Of a stretch of 64,000 bases of DNA, positions 43,842 to 55,927 are shown one piece after another. Location: NCBI RefSeq assembly GCF_030272615.1, contig NC_081408.1, forward strand, positions 198,428,841 to 198,492,840, given 5' to 3'. Origin of the DNA: Cryptomeria japonica. Taxonomy: Eukaryota; Streptophyta; Pinopsida; Cupressales; Cupressaceae. Numbering within the stretch: position 1 is the stretch's first letter; the number at the start of each line of letters is the position of its first letter. The translations under genes and the position numbers were made by a program. Below the pieces are notes generated by a model. The model was not told where the DNA came from, searched no databases, and saw nothing but the letters and a program-made list of their open reading frames with translations.

Positions 43842-44640
43842 CCATGTTTCACAAGGTTAGTGATCAAGTCTGGTCACTAAGGGTGAAAACTTTTGTGACA
43901 ACAACAACTAAAAATTTTCTTTGTGAGTTTTATCTTCACAATTATGCAATTCCTAATGACAATGATTGGAATCCTTTGTTGTATATTGGTGATATTCATA
44001 TCAGAGCTCTCATGTCTTGGATTTAGAATGAGAATAATTGGGGATGAAAATTTAGAGCATATAGTGAAGAAAAACTTTGGATTCCCCTATCCTTAAGGGT
44101 TGAAGCTATAAATCCAAGACACCTCTATTTTGATTGGCAAAAGATTTTATTTAGACCCGAATGTAAATCTCAAAAATTAGCCTTGAGAGAGGAGATATTT
44201 CAAGAGTTTGAGAATATGAGTTTTACTGTAGGAGAATTAGTAATGGGATACTTGGCACAAAGATGGAATAGTTTAACAAAGGAATTGCAGCAGGCAGAAC
44301 CACATTCCCTCCAAAACTATTATGCAGTTGTTAGAAGAACACCATTGTACACATCTGGGTCGATCAAAATAGAATAATTGGCTTCCTTTCATTTTTCAGT
44401 TGCCAATGCTCCTATGGCCAAGTTCTAAATTTTGGGAAGCATGGGAATGTTTTTTTATGAAGAAGCAAAAAATGCTAGATGGGACAAACTGGAGAAAAAT
44501 AAAGGGTTCTACTAGAGCCTTGCTAATAAAGGATTGGGCTAGGTTATTCCTAGTGATTACATGTTGCAAGATAAAATGAAAAACATTGTACCTACTGGAG
44601 GACCAACAAGAAGATAGGTTGGGGGAATGATGAGCTCAAA
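43842..44640 (+). pseudogene. Unidentified retroelement-like reading frame
   Basis: I do not recognise it. The frame 43844-44026 and, after stops, 44183-44377 and beyond read as one protein: VWSLRVKTFV, NFLCEFYLHNYAIP, LREEIFQEFENMSFTVGELV, QNYYAVVRRTPLY and MKNIVPTGGPTRR near the end. Amino-acid use is protein-like and all interruptions are TAG or TGA at what look like Trp or Gln positions. It follows the candidate PBS at 43495, where a gag would be expected, but it has no zinc knuckle or capsid motif that I can name. Confidence 0.45.
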
Positions 44641-44779
44641 TGATGGCTCAATTTTATCTATGTTTTCTATACTTTTACTAGGTTTTGACAAGGGTCTAGA
44701 TACTATCTAAGTCCTAAAACACTGTTAAACAATGATCCAATTTTGTTTTAATTAACTTGGAAAAATAGCATGAACTTAC

Positions 44780-44780
<1 letters not shown>

Positions 44781-44836
<56 letters not shown>
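44781..44836. repeat. (TA)n microsatellite
   Basis: About 28 TA units, ending in TATGTATG. Confidence 0.98.
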
Positions 44837-44837
<1 letters not shown>

Positions 44838-44845
<8 letters not shown>

Positions 44846-47267
44846 TCCTTTTGGTTAAAATTATGATTAATGATGAAGTAGCAATGATATGTGATTTATC
44901 CATATTAATCTTGCATGTAATTAGATAAATGTTATTTTGATATGGAATAGATATACCTTTGTTTTGTACATGTTAATGACATGATGTAGGAGTTAATGAA
45001 GAATAGGAAATGGTCAAAGATTCACATCGTGGAAGTTAATGCTAGTTAGTTGAGTGAAGACAAAGCGTCAGCAAGATAAGTATTGAAAGAGTCAACAATT
45101 ATTTATCTACAGCTCAAAGAGTGTAATTATGAAACTTCGGTATTCATGTTTGTAGGAAAAAATCTAGGAGGGATAGTTACGCTAGATTTCCTCTATAGTT
45201 GAAATAGATTGATTGTTTCCTATTAAGAGTGTAACTCCCTGACCTCTTTCTTATGTTGTAATAAATGGAATCCTCCTAATGTTCTGGGAGTGAGCCTACC
45301 AATAGTTAGAGTTAGTTAGGAGTTTCTTTATTATAAATAAGTTCAGATATCCCCTTCTCAGGGGCAGTGGACATCAGCTATTGTAATTTTTAGTCTTTTA
45401 TTGCAGAACAGTTTTCAGCAAATATTATGATGTAACAAGTGTTTTCAAATTAATAAGATAATATTCCTGTTTGTAGAACTTAATTGATTTTTGTGAAGAC
45501 TTGCTAAGGGGGACCACTTAGTAATAATTTCACCCTTTGTATTCAGAAATTATTTTCCTTCAGTATTTAATTTATTGTCCTGGCAGTTGATTATTCCTAC
45601 AACCACTGAAAATCATCATGTGACTGTTCCTGCAGCCAAGGCAGATGGAGTAGTTTCCTGCTTGCTTGATATGGATTATGTTCTTGTTCTTTATGAATTC
45701 AAGGTAGTTTTTATTCAAGTATTTTAGTTGTTACTTTCTCCATACACTTTACTTTCAGAAACATTTTCTTCTTAGTAGAATGACTACAATGAGGACTTTA
45801 GTGCATATACCTTGCTGACCCATTTCAAGTATACACCTCAGGTCAATAGAGAAATGAGTTTTCATGATAATCATATAACTACTTATTATGGATTTCCAAT
45901 CCCTAAGTCATGGCTATAGAGTCTAGTTATTAGAATCATTACAAGAGACAAACAATTATGACATGCAAGGTATGGATTATGCAATGGTGATGATGTCATG
46001 CAATATGTATGAATTCATGTATGTATGCATGTTTTGGATTATGATAATAATATGCTTATCTAGGATGATATGATGTATGCATTATATATGATGACTATAT
46101 TAGATGAGATGCATGATTATGATATGTGTATACCCTAACATGTTGTGAATGCAAGATGTTTATGTTTTTGTGTACCAAATCATGAAACCAAGAGGAGATG
46201 TCAGGATGTGCCCACAATATTTTTCCTTGTATGCTAAAATAACCAAATTTTAGGTTTTTATGTCCTATTAAACTTAATCCCAAAAGCCTTAAACCATAAA
46301 CCATATGGCTTGTTATAGGTTCTTTCCTTTTTGTTTCAATCAGTTGTTGACTCCTTGTAGGCACTTTTTAGTCACCTAAGTTACAACTTAAGCTTATCTT
46401 ACCATTTTCGTGACTGTCCCCACTCATTAGCCATTCGATTGCCATCATTTTCTATCTTTTTTTCCCTCTCATGCAACTTCTCTAAGATCTATAACTCAAA
46501 TCACCATGTGATTGCGTAGTTAATCCAAAGTGCTCATTCCCCTTAACTTTGCAACCCCACATACAGATGTGGCATGTAGGCCCCACCAAGAATGACAATG
46601 AACACATTGACCAATGAGTGTATGATATAAAGTATGCCATGCAACATGATGAGAATGTGGGTCCAATTTTGCCACCTCTTGATTGCAATAACATGTGGTT
46701 GTTTTTCATGAGATCAATAGCCAAGATCTTTGCACAATTGCACAATTAGCTAGAGGTGCTCAATGAGGCTACCTCTTCAATCTCAAAGAGCTTTATAAAT
46801 GGTGGCGAGAAAAAAATAATAAAGGTTTTCATGCACTCATCTCCCATTCATTTCCACCTGACAAATAATTTGTTGTTGGGACCCCAACATTTGAATAAAA
46901 ATTTCAACGGCTACTTCTCGCCATCAAATCTACATGCGTGCTTGTAACAAATGTGCTCAATTTCCTATTGCAGTGCAAATTTTTTTATTATATTAACTTC
47001 ATTTTAGCTTCATTTTACATTTCTCATGCTCTTAAACGCTCTATACATCATTTGCAATTTGATTCTACCATTGTTAAGGTTTATGTTATAGGGTTTTCCA
47101 CACAAGCTATAGTTGCATTTGTCATATTAATCCTTGTGTTCATTATGTGTGGATTTCAATTTCATAAGTTAATTTGATTGTCTAGAGTTGCAGAGAGGCT
47201 CATTTTGAGCTTTATTTTGAAACACTAACTAGTGTTTGTTCTATCTATTTAAACCCTAATTCTAATA
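44838..47267. other. AT-rich DNA, no gene assigned
   Basis: Includes a stretch with TATAAATAAG (45333) and many TAG/TTAG motifs that may be an old LTR, an exon-like patch near 45600-45900, and a 45955-46130 segment rich in ATGATG/ATGCAT words similar to the E6 leader. No domain is recognisable on either strand. Confidence 0.4.
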
Positions 47268-50200
47268 ATGGTTGAAACTGATAGCCTAGGCAAGAGGAAT
47301 TTGTCAAAGGAAATAATTGCACAACTTCCTGGGTCTACAGAAACATAGAAGATTTCTAAGCTAGGGGCTAGGCCTAATGAATTCATTATTGATCATTCTG
47401 CTAGATGCAAGAATGCTCTAATACCACCATGGGGTTTTATCCTTTGGAGGAGGGGCTGCAATAAGAAGAAGGAACGTATCCTTGTGTCAAACATTTAAAA
47501 TTGCAATCTTGCAAGGTTGGTAGTTCCAAATGTCTATGTAAACACTAAGTTGGTTATAACTATTGCGAGTAATTATAGGCCAGACAGTAGGGAGATTGTA
47601 TCCAACAAAAGGGGTAGATTGATAGCTATTACAAAGGAGTTCATTGATTAGGTGCTCATGCTTAATCCTAATTTGGATTGGGCCATCAATCCAGAGGAAT
47701 TGGAGAGGGAGTATAAGAATAATGAAATTTTTTATGGGGAGAAGCTTGCATCATTCAGGCCTACAGGCTTTAAAAAAGGATCAAAAACATTGACTTGAAA
47801 GGAGATTTCTCCCTACCACATCAGTGTATTTGTTGGATACTTCATGAACACCTATTATGCTCTGTGTCAACTATGTGTTGTTGATTCTTGGAGCATGATT
47901 CCCAATTTGATGTTGGTTCTATGTATGGGCATCCAGAATAGAGACATCAATAGGCCGTTTGATTATGATACCTTGGTGGCTAAGGGTCTCCACAATACCC
48001 TCTGTGAATTCAAGAGGGGGAAGTCAATGATTTTTAAGTATTATTCTCTATTAATGCACATTTTCTTGTACAAAGGCCTCAAGGTGTGGCATTCTGATAT
48101 TCATCTTTATTCTATTTTGGGAGGAGAAATACTCCTAGTCTAGGAATGGACTTACGTTTAGGATATGCATATGAATGAGTGCAGTTATCTCACTTTTGAA
48201 AATTATTTTCTTAGAAAGTTGTTGATTAAGGGGAAGTAAGATGGGGCTTGAGCAAGTAAAGAACTTTTTAAGGCCTAAAGACCTTGTACCTATTATTAGG
48301 GATTTTGGAAGCCCTATTATCCCTAGACTCTTTCCCATTACTATACTAGATAAACTTTCTTTCTTAGAAGTCATGCACCAATTGGTTGAGGCAGAGAAGT
48401 CTTTGGTTGGGGGAGAACATAAAAAGGGCACATTGCTTCCCTCACAAGTTGTTGTTGGGATGTATCACTTCATAAATAGGAAAACTTATGATATTTTGCA
48501 TTCAATGCTGAATAAATACAATCTTCCCTAGGAAAAGTACAAATACTATGACTCTAAGTGGTTCATTCAAGGACTTGGGAAGGCTATACCTCAACATCAT
48601 CAATGGGATGATGAAGAGGATCTTATTAGGAATGTTGCAGATTACAATGATCTTTTGAAAATAAAGGAGAGATGGTATAAAACACAATATGAAGAGCATA
48701 AAAATAAGAGAGTGGATAGCTCATACTCTCCTGTCTAGGAGATGTTTATGATACCTGAAAAAAGAATGAGAGATATTTTTGGTTCTTATCCAAATGTGGA
48801 CAAGATTCCTTTGCCTCATTAGAGGCCTAGATTGGTGGTTGAACCCCAAATTTCACAAGTGGAAGAGGAAGAGCTTGGTTCTCCTCACTCTATTGGTTCC
48901 CAAATTGGTCTTGCTTTCCCTCCACCATCTCCCCCACCTAACTATGATGAAACTCCATATGTTCTCACCCTTTCTCAAACACCATAACCACCATCCCAAG
49001 AGCCCCTTCTACCACCAAGATTGATTAAAGAAGCTTCAATGAAGAAACCAAAGCTTGCTTCCTCCTCTTCAAGTGGGAAACCTTATCAAATCCCAGAGAG
49101 TCTTAGGGTTGTGACTCCTTTGCATATATTGTCTCCAAGTAGGGACATTCCTTTTCAGTCCTATGAGGGCTTTGAATTTCAAGGAGAGACACCTTTTCTT
49201 CCACATAGATTTGACACTAGGTTGGGTGTTACGATTCGGGATCCCCCTCAGGAATGGGCCCTTGATGCTTTTAGGCTTGGAGGAGATCTCAATGAGGATA
49301 TAAAATTAAATTCTTGTGAATAGTTTATGGGTGATGATGAGTTCATCAATACAATGGAGTTCCAGCAATTCATGATAAGAAACGTGGTGGATGAATTGGA
49401 AATGAGAGGTATCGAGCTTGACAGCTTGAGAGAGGATGAAAGGCTTAGAATGAAGGATGAGATTTTGAGGGATGGTAAAGCACAATTAGTTGTCATGATT
49501 CTTGAAATGGGAAGGAAAATTGTGAAGAGGAGTGGTGTGCTTCTCCTTAAGGGGTGGGATATCTCCTTTGCAATTACATTTGATTCCTTGAGAAGAAGGC
49601 ATGATATTGATTTAGGGACTATGGATCTAGAACAAAGGAATAAGGTGCTCTCTGAAGCTATCTTTGATGACCACCTAGATCAATTGGTTATCTGGTGTTT
49701 ACATCTCATCCCAAGGAGGCCAACTTTGAGTCATGAAATGAATCAGTTATTTGGGAGTCTACTTGTCAAAAGAATGGTTGATACTAGTGCTATATAGGGC
49801 ATAGGCATGACCATGCATGTGGCAAAATTTTCCCATAAGGTAGCAATGAAATTTGATGAAGAGGTCCAAATCCTAAGGAATAGGGTAAAGTCATTGGAAG
49901 AGAAATTATATTCAGAGACAACATACAAAACACCTACCTTGCAAGAGTATTCATCTAAGGAAGGAATTTAACTAAGAAGGGACCTAGCTCAAGCTACGAT
50001 AGACATATCAAGTATGAAAAATGAGATTGATAGGTTGAAGATGGATGCCTCAAGGGTGTAGAAGAAAGTAATTACAAAGATGACTCAATCCCTACTTGAG
50101 TCAAAGTTTGACACAATTTTGGATCATGCAGATGCATCTTGAGATGAGTGCAAATAATTGTTAGGGTTCTTTGAGGAGCACATGAAATGGAAAAGGTTCC

Positions 50201-50388
50201 TTGCTTACTCTCTATCCCATATGAGCAAGGAAATTGCAGTGCTTGAGATTACTTTGATTAATCCCCTTCCTCCCCATGTGTATGAAATCATGGTACAGTT
50301 CAGGTCAAAGTTTAAGGTGATGAAACAAGTTTTCATCATTCACAAGATATACACACAAATAATAAGGATTGAGCTCAGAATTTTTTAG
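47268..50388 (+). pseudogene. Accessory protein, longest plus-strand copy, ~1,040 codons with stops and one frameshift
   Basis: I do not recognise the protein. It starts at ATG 47268 (MVETDSLGKRNLSKEII). The N-terminal third is globular, with GRLIAITKEFID, FVGYFMNTYYALCQLC and ...HNTLCEFKRGKSMIFKYYS, comparable to ITKEAVKVVIGLP and DELIDNLGKIKK in E3. A frameshift lies between 48143 and 48241. The middle is Pro/Ser-rich (PPPSPPPNYDETP, then KKPKLASSSSSGK). The C-terminal half (49327-50388) is charged and helical with coiled-coil segments (DEEVQILRNRVKSLEEKL). Most stops are TAG, TGA or TAA single-base changes. Neighbouring LTRs were not identified. Confidence 0.65.
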
Positions 50389-51058
50389 TGTTTGGTTACA
50401 TGTCACATGTCAGCCTTTTTTGATAGAGAAAGGAGTAGTTTGGAAGGGAGAAAGGTGTTGAGGGATAAATCAGATTGGAAGGCAGAAATTAGGACAACCT
50501 TGGACCCAATGTTGATAGACATCTTTGCAGATGAAGTGTAGATGTTGGGATGACAAGGATGGAGGTCACAAGAATAGAGATAGATGATGGAAATTACTAG
50601 CAACATATTAGGAGACTCCAAGACTATAAGAAAAATGGATTTGGACTCTTTTAACATTCTTTTCCCTCTATTTCTGCAATTTTAAATATTTGAATTTTTG
50701 AATTTCTAGTTTTCCCGCCTTTTTTGAAATTTTGTTTTTTATCTCTTTCTCGACATGTATAGATAAAATATGATATTATATTTTGATTAGGTGACTCAAT
50801 CATTACATTTTTAGAGAATAATGACTTTCATCTTATTTGTTTAATTCATATTTTTTGTAAATATTTGGTAAGTTTCTCTTTGTCCATGTGCATTTCCTAG
50901 GTCTGTAGGATTATCTAATCTTCTGGCTTGATAAGAGAGATCATGGGAAGAAAAGGAGAAATATAGATCATGTATGATAGCTACTGTAAAGTGGAAAATT
51001 AAAGGCTTGGCCAAAACTCCACTTGGGAGTGGGGAATTTGCTAAGCTCAATTTTTACA
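50389..51058. other. Tail of the accessory region, no gene assigned
   Basis: A few more in-frame segments continue the helical protein to about 50650, then AT-rich noncoding DNA follows. No LTR edge seen. Confidence 0.4.
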
Positions 51059-52179
51059 TGGGAAAACTTTACATTCAAAAGAGGGGGATAAATCTACTAG
51101 ATCCAATCCCAAAAGATGTAAGGATTGAATATTGAGTAGATTGATTGTGATTGGAATGTAATTGACCCTCTTTTGTAAGGTGATTGATTGGATTAAGAAA
51201 AATTATACAAAAATGGTGAGGTACAGGTTTGGCATTTAGTCGTGCACCTAGATCTAAGAAGTTTGAGATGATTCGGAGCTGCTCTGCGAAGTCGGGCAAA
51301 AGTTGTAGGGATCATGTGTTCAAATAGGGACACCCTCCACTTGGTCCTCTGAACTTTATGTGCGTCGAAAAGGGTTTTTATGTCTCTGTGAATAAAGCTT
51401 AATTCCAGAAGTACACTTGTGCACCTATTTCATGCACATAGAAAGACATGGAAATGTGTTGGGGATAGGGGTTTGCCTTCAGGTCAAACCCCGGTTTTGG
51501 AATTAACCAAGTGGTTGAAATAATGTAAATAAAATGGCTGAAAGTAGAAATCCTCCTCTTTGAGGGGATGTTGAATTGATTGAAAATGAAATGTTTATAC
51601 CTCCTTGTGAAGTTTTGTTTGCCTCCACATGGAATTATGATTTCATGAAGTATAATGATGATCTCCTCTTTAATGCTTGAAATATTTACTCTATTACTGC
51701 TCCAAAGCTTGAAGGAAGACTTAAAATGCTCAATTTCTCTTGATTGCATGATCTCTTGAATGCTTCAAAACCTTTTGTGTGTTATGGTTTATATGTGTGT
51801 TGTGTCAAATGAGGGGAAATCCCTCTTATATACATGCTAGTGGAATTAATTGACTGATTTTCTGACTTGAGCTGGCATAGGGGGGATTTTACCACTTCAT
51901 TTTGAGATAGGCCAAAGGGAGGGACCTCAAGGTAGGTCTCCTTTAGAGGATCCCAAGGTGCCATGCCCTGGTCCTAGTGGATCCTAGGGTGCCACACCCT
52001 GGTCCTACCCTATTTTGGGGCAAGATCAAGGTGCATTTTGAGTGCACAGCTAAGCAAAATATAGATTTTGACTTGTATGATCATATTCAGGTCTCTGATC
52101 AGGCCGAGGGGTACAAAAACTAAGGCTAAGACCCAAATGCAATCAAAAATTGCAAGGGGTGCAATTTTAGGATATTACA
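51059..52179 (-). repeat. 3' LTR of a gypsy-type element (left edge uncertain)
   Basis: On the minus strand a purine tract GCTAAAGTGGGGGCTAAA (52180-52197) is followed at 52179 by TGTAATATCC, an LTR start. The left limit TGGGAAAAC at 51059 is a guess. It contains two units of a GGTGCCA..CCCTGGTCCTAG motif (about 51955-52006), whose reverse complement resembles the GGACCAGGG units of the gypsy LTR at 15198. Confidence 0.55.
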
Positions 52180-52672
52180 TTTAGCCCCCACTTTAGCAGA
52201 AGTATGAGCTTACACAAATATTGTCAATAAAGTACAAGGAATTCAGATTGAAAGACTTTCACCACTTCAAGGAGGCAAGATTCACCAAGCCCCTAGTGGA
52301 ATTTAGGATCTTACGACTTCAATGATAAGGCAAAAGGGAATATCATGAGGAAAAAGAGAACCATGACTACAACTAGTAAGGTTCTCTTACTATGAGTCAT
52401 GAAAAGAATACAAAAAATTACAAAGCAAAGATAAAGTTCTCTAAGCAACTTAAAGTATCAAAAGAGAGATTCATGAGCAAAGTGTATGCCCCCAAGTTAA
52501 AGCGACTATGTGCACCTTGCCGGGAACAATTGCTTTAAGGTAGGATACACCCAAAGAAGATAAGCACGTTATTACAATAATGTATCCCCCAAGAGAGGAT
52601 AAATCAAAGGACAATAAACACAAAACACAAAGCACGAGGTGGTTTCACCTAACTTTGGAGTCAGTGTGCTTT
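52180..52672 (-). other. Gypsy 3' untranslated region
   Basis: Purine tract at the LTR border, then about 470 bp of AG-rich noncoding sequence. No motif recognised. Confidence 0.45.
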
Positions 52673-53231
52673 TTATAATACTTCATGTATATCATGTATA
52701 TGTATTTGCATAGAATCATCCTCATCCCCCAAAGAGATGAAACCACCATAGAAGAAGGGAACACATGTGTCTTTTGAGTCAACATGGGAGAGACCAAAAG
52801 AGATCTCAAAGCTTTGCATCGTCCTCAAGTAGACAACACTAGCGACAAAAAATAGAAGAATGAGGAGAACAAATAGAAGAATGACACAAATAAGCAAGAG
52901 AAGAGAGAGAGGTGGAGAATCTATGGTTCTAATGAAGCTAATCAAGCACATCATCCTCCCCCCAATCTTGTTGATCATTGTTTTGGGAAGGTGGACAACA
53001 CGAAAGAGGAACCACATCGAGCATAGTAGATGGAGCTATAGAAAGTTCCAAACAAGGACCATGCTCTAATGTTGAGTCACTTTGTTCATTACTAGGAGCT
53101 AGGATTAATGCTTTTGAAAAATTTTGAGATAAGTCATTGTCAACATTAACATATTCATATTCATCATCAGAAATATTAGGATCAACATTTTCATTAAGAA
53201 CATTTTGTTGGATATTGTTGCTGCTAGGATA
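52673..53231 (-). pseudogene. Acidic segment and transmembrane ORF upstream of a gypsy 3' LTR
   Basis: Two overlapping minus-strand frames. The upstream one (to 52938) is acidic (ISDDEYEYVNVDND, QQDWGEDDVLD) and reads in from the neighbouring copia LTR, so its start is not native. The other (52673-53017) has one strongly hydrophobic stretch (LSLLLLICVILLFVLLILLF), a single predicted membrane span, then a Cys/Asp-containing tail. A position between pol and the 3' LTR is where env-like frames sit in some plant LTR elements, but nothing else supports envelope function. Confidence 0.45.
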
Positions 53232-54457
53232 TGTTGTTGTCATTAATGTCAACATATTCTTGTGTTTTGGTATTGTAGAGAATTGGTTTTAGTGATCCAG
53301 AAGTTTTCTTGATCATATCACTTGATCCGGTGATTGTATTTGAGGTTTTTGCTATTTCTATTATGTGGTTGGTAAAGTCTAGTTTCTGATCTTGTAAGCT
53401 CCGGTATGATTATATCTTGTGTTGCATATTTGAGAGAATGTTTTTGATGTTCATTTGTATCTTCATTTCAAGTGGTTCATGATTTGGTGCTCTGAAAGAT
53501 ATATTTCTTATACGAGTTGCTATTGTTGAGTGTTCTTGAAAGTTAGCATGTTGATCGATGAATAATTGTATAAGTGTTGTTGGTGCAGCCTTTGTGGATG
53601 GTTCTAATGTGCTTGTTGGGGTTTCCTAATAATATCCCATGTGTCTTGGTGATCCACATTGATTATTGTGCAATTTTTTGATGATTTTCATGATTCGGTG
53701 ATATTCTTCGTGTTATGCGGTATTTTGGTGGTGTAACATGTTGCGAATGGTCTTGGAGAGATTTCCAGTGGTTATGAGCATTTGGAGATTTGATTTAGGT
53801 CCATGTTATGCTATCTATGTCATCATATTAGTCTGGTGGTTTATTTATGTATCGTGTGATGTAATTTTGTAATTAGGTGTTATGGGTGTGGTTGACCTTG
53901 TAGTCAAGGTTGATGATTTGTATAAATGGGTGTAATATTCATGTAATTTGGTGTCATGGTGTTGTGTCTACATTGTGAGAGAGTGGTGTATGTGTGAACA
54001 AGTGAATTCATATTTTGGTGTGGTGTGTAGAGTAGAGATTGGTGAAGAGCAGACATTTGAGCTTAATCAAAACTCTCGTCAGGCATTTGCAGATCCTATT
54101 TTTGCAATTCACTCTTTTCGGATTGTAGTCTGAATCATTTTTTAAGATAGTGAACCTTCCTTGAGGGTTGGAGCCTTCTAGGTCATTTTAATTTGAGCAG
54201 TAAGCTCTAAGAAATGTGCCTGAATGCATGTGCATTACCTATTGTAATATTTACACATACTACTGTAGATTATTATCTCATTATGGGTAGGTTCCCACCA
54301 TGGTTTTTACCTTAACCGAGTTTTCCACATCAAAAATTTTGGTGTTATCTTTATTTTTATTGTAGTTGATCAGATCAAAGACTATGCTTAATTGAGTCGA
54401 TTCAGTGAAAATTGATTCACCCCCCCCTCTCAATTTTCCTTCTTGTTGTTTCCAACA
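53232..54457 (+). repeat. 5' LTR of E8
   Basis: 1,226 bp, TGTTGTTGTC to TTCCAACA. Near its end it carries, in the opposite orientation to E1-E4, CCCACCATGGTTTTTACC...GAGTTTTCCACATC and TGATTCACCCCCCCCTCTCAA, the same modules as in the other LTRs. The second LTR is outside the window. Confidence 0.82.
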
Positions 54458-54459
54458 AG

Positions 54460-54471
54460 TGGTATTAGAGC
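54460..54471 (+). promoter_or_regulatory. Primer-binding site of E8
   Basis: TGGTATTAGAGC, one change from the consensus, two bases after the LTR. It is followed by AAGCTTAATCGCTTGAGAAA, the same leader module seen in E1 and E3. Confidence 0.9.
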
Positions 54472-54507
54472 TAGATCCTTCGAAAGAAGCTTAATCGCTT
54501 GAGAAAA

Positions 54508-54884
54508 TATGGGCCTATGTGTTTAAGGAGAGAACTAGATTTGATAGAAGTAATTATACTATCTAGAAAGACCAGATGGAAGTTCATTTGAAGTGTCTTG
54601 GTGAAGATTGTTGGAAGATTACAAAGAATGTTTACAATGTTCCTCAGAATGGACCAGTTACTATTGATGAGATCAAGGAAGCTAAACATAACATAAGGGC
54701 TAAGGAAGCATTGCTAAGTGATTTGACTGATTTAGATATGACTAATGTGATGGGACTTCAAACTGTACATGAGATATGGAAGAAGCTTGAGGTCTTGTAT
54801 GAAGGAGATGCACAAGTTAAAGTTGCTAAATTGCAGATTTTGAAGGGAAAATATGAAACACTAAAAATGGGAGAAGATGAGAAG
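54508..54884 (+). pseudogene. Copia gag of E8, part before the E6 insertion
   Basis: The frame reads SNYTI, a TAG where relatives have Trp, then KDQMEVHLKCLGEDCWKI, IRAKEALLSDLTDLDM, VHEIWKKLEVLYEGD and KYETLKMGEDEK, a UBN2-type gag. It stops at the E6 border; the matching continuation (TTFMAKVNELVMNIKC) is at 63711. Confidence 0.9.
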
Positions 54885-54924
54885 TGTATATGATTAAAAT
54901 TATCATTGCTTAACTAGAAATAAA
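54885..54924 (-). repeat. 40-bp remnant of the E6 3' LTR
   Basis: It matches 62419-62458 at 39 of 40 positions (TGTATATG ... TAGAAATAAA); similarity ends abruptly. Confidence 0.88.
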
Positions 54925-55927
54925 TAACAAATGCAACCTATGTTTTTAAATTTTTTTGACAAATTGGATTAAGGAAAGACAAGATGAAATCCTAAAGAAT
55001 GACAATGCAACTTTGGACATGGACTAGGGAACACTCTGATTTTGAAGATGATGCAAAATGGAGATAATGATTTGACCCTATGTCTTATGAGGATGTGTTG
55101 GTAAACAAATTTGTAATATTTATCTTCCTTAAGTAAAAATATAACTCTGGTTCTCTCTTTATGAAAATAAAAAAACTACCAACAGTTGGATGAATTGATT
55201 AAAATTCAACCTCTGCATTAGAGGGCAACTCCTCGTATGATTTGCAATGAATTTATTATATAAATGAAATGCTAACACTTTTTACCAGAAAGCATTGAAA
55301 GGCTTCAACATTCATCCATCAACACAAATGAATGCCTCCAAACTAAAAGCAGAGAAAATCTTCTAAAAAGAACTTAATGAGAGTTCACAGACTCTGATTC
55401 ACAAAAATGCTCATTGTATAAATTCAAAGCATAGCAGAAGCTCAGCAATACTAAAGGCTGATCGATACTCTCTCGTGCCTCATAAGGCAAGGGGGATCAA
55501 TGCAAATTAATACTTAATGAGTCTACTAACAACTAATGGTAACCCTGAATTGAAGAAAACATAGAAATGACTAAGCATAAAATGATATCATGTTTATAGC
55601 AAACTTCTTAGGAAATATTGCTATTCCTTAAACACCTAGATTTAAAGATAACACCATAACTTATATTGATTGATCAATCATTCCAGTTTCCAGCCATTCT
55701 TTTAAAGAAAAACATAGATATTATCTACTGTCAAAAAATCATAGTTTTTTGGGCCTTTCTAGAGTCTCAAAAATGTCAATATATAGCCACAACCTGGCCA
55801 ACAGTTTAAAACGGGAAACAAGGAAAGCCAACAACTTCCGCCCCACAAAGTCAGTGAAACCAACATCAAAATAAAATTGTTTTTGCAACCAATAAGTAAA
55901 AGGATCTATCATCAGCGGAAAATATTA
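54925..55927. other. Unassigned DNA inside E6
   Basis: AT-rich, no frame. AGCCAACA followed by a minus-strand GTGGGGCGGAAG tract at 55833-55850 looks like an LTR end plus purine tract, but the LTR at 62419-63710 ends differently (TGTCTACA). A deletion or a further insertion must have replaced the rest of the 3' LTR. Confidence 0.4.

Noticed and set aside
55833-55850. Purine tract defining the true 3' LTR of E6
   Set aside because: The LTR end before it (GCCAACA) does not match the end of the LTR at 63710 (TGTCTACA); left as unassigned.
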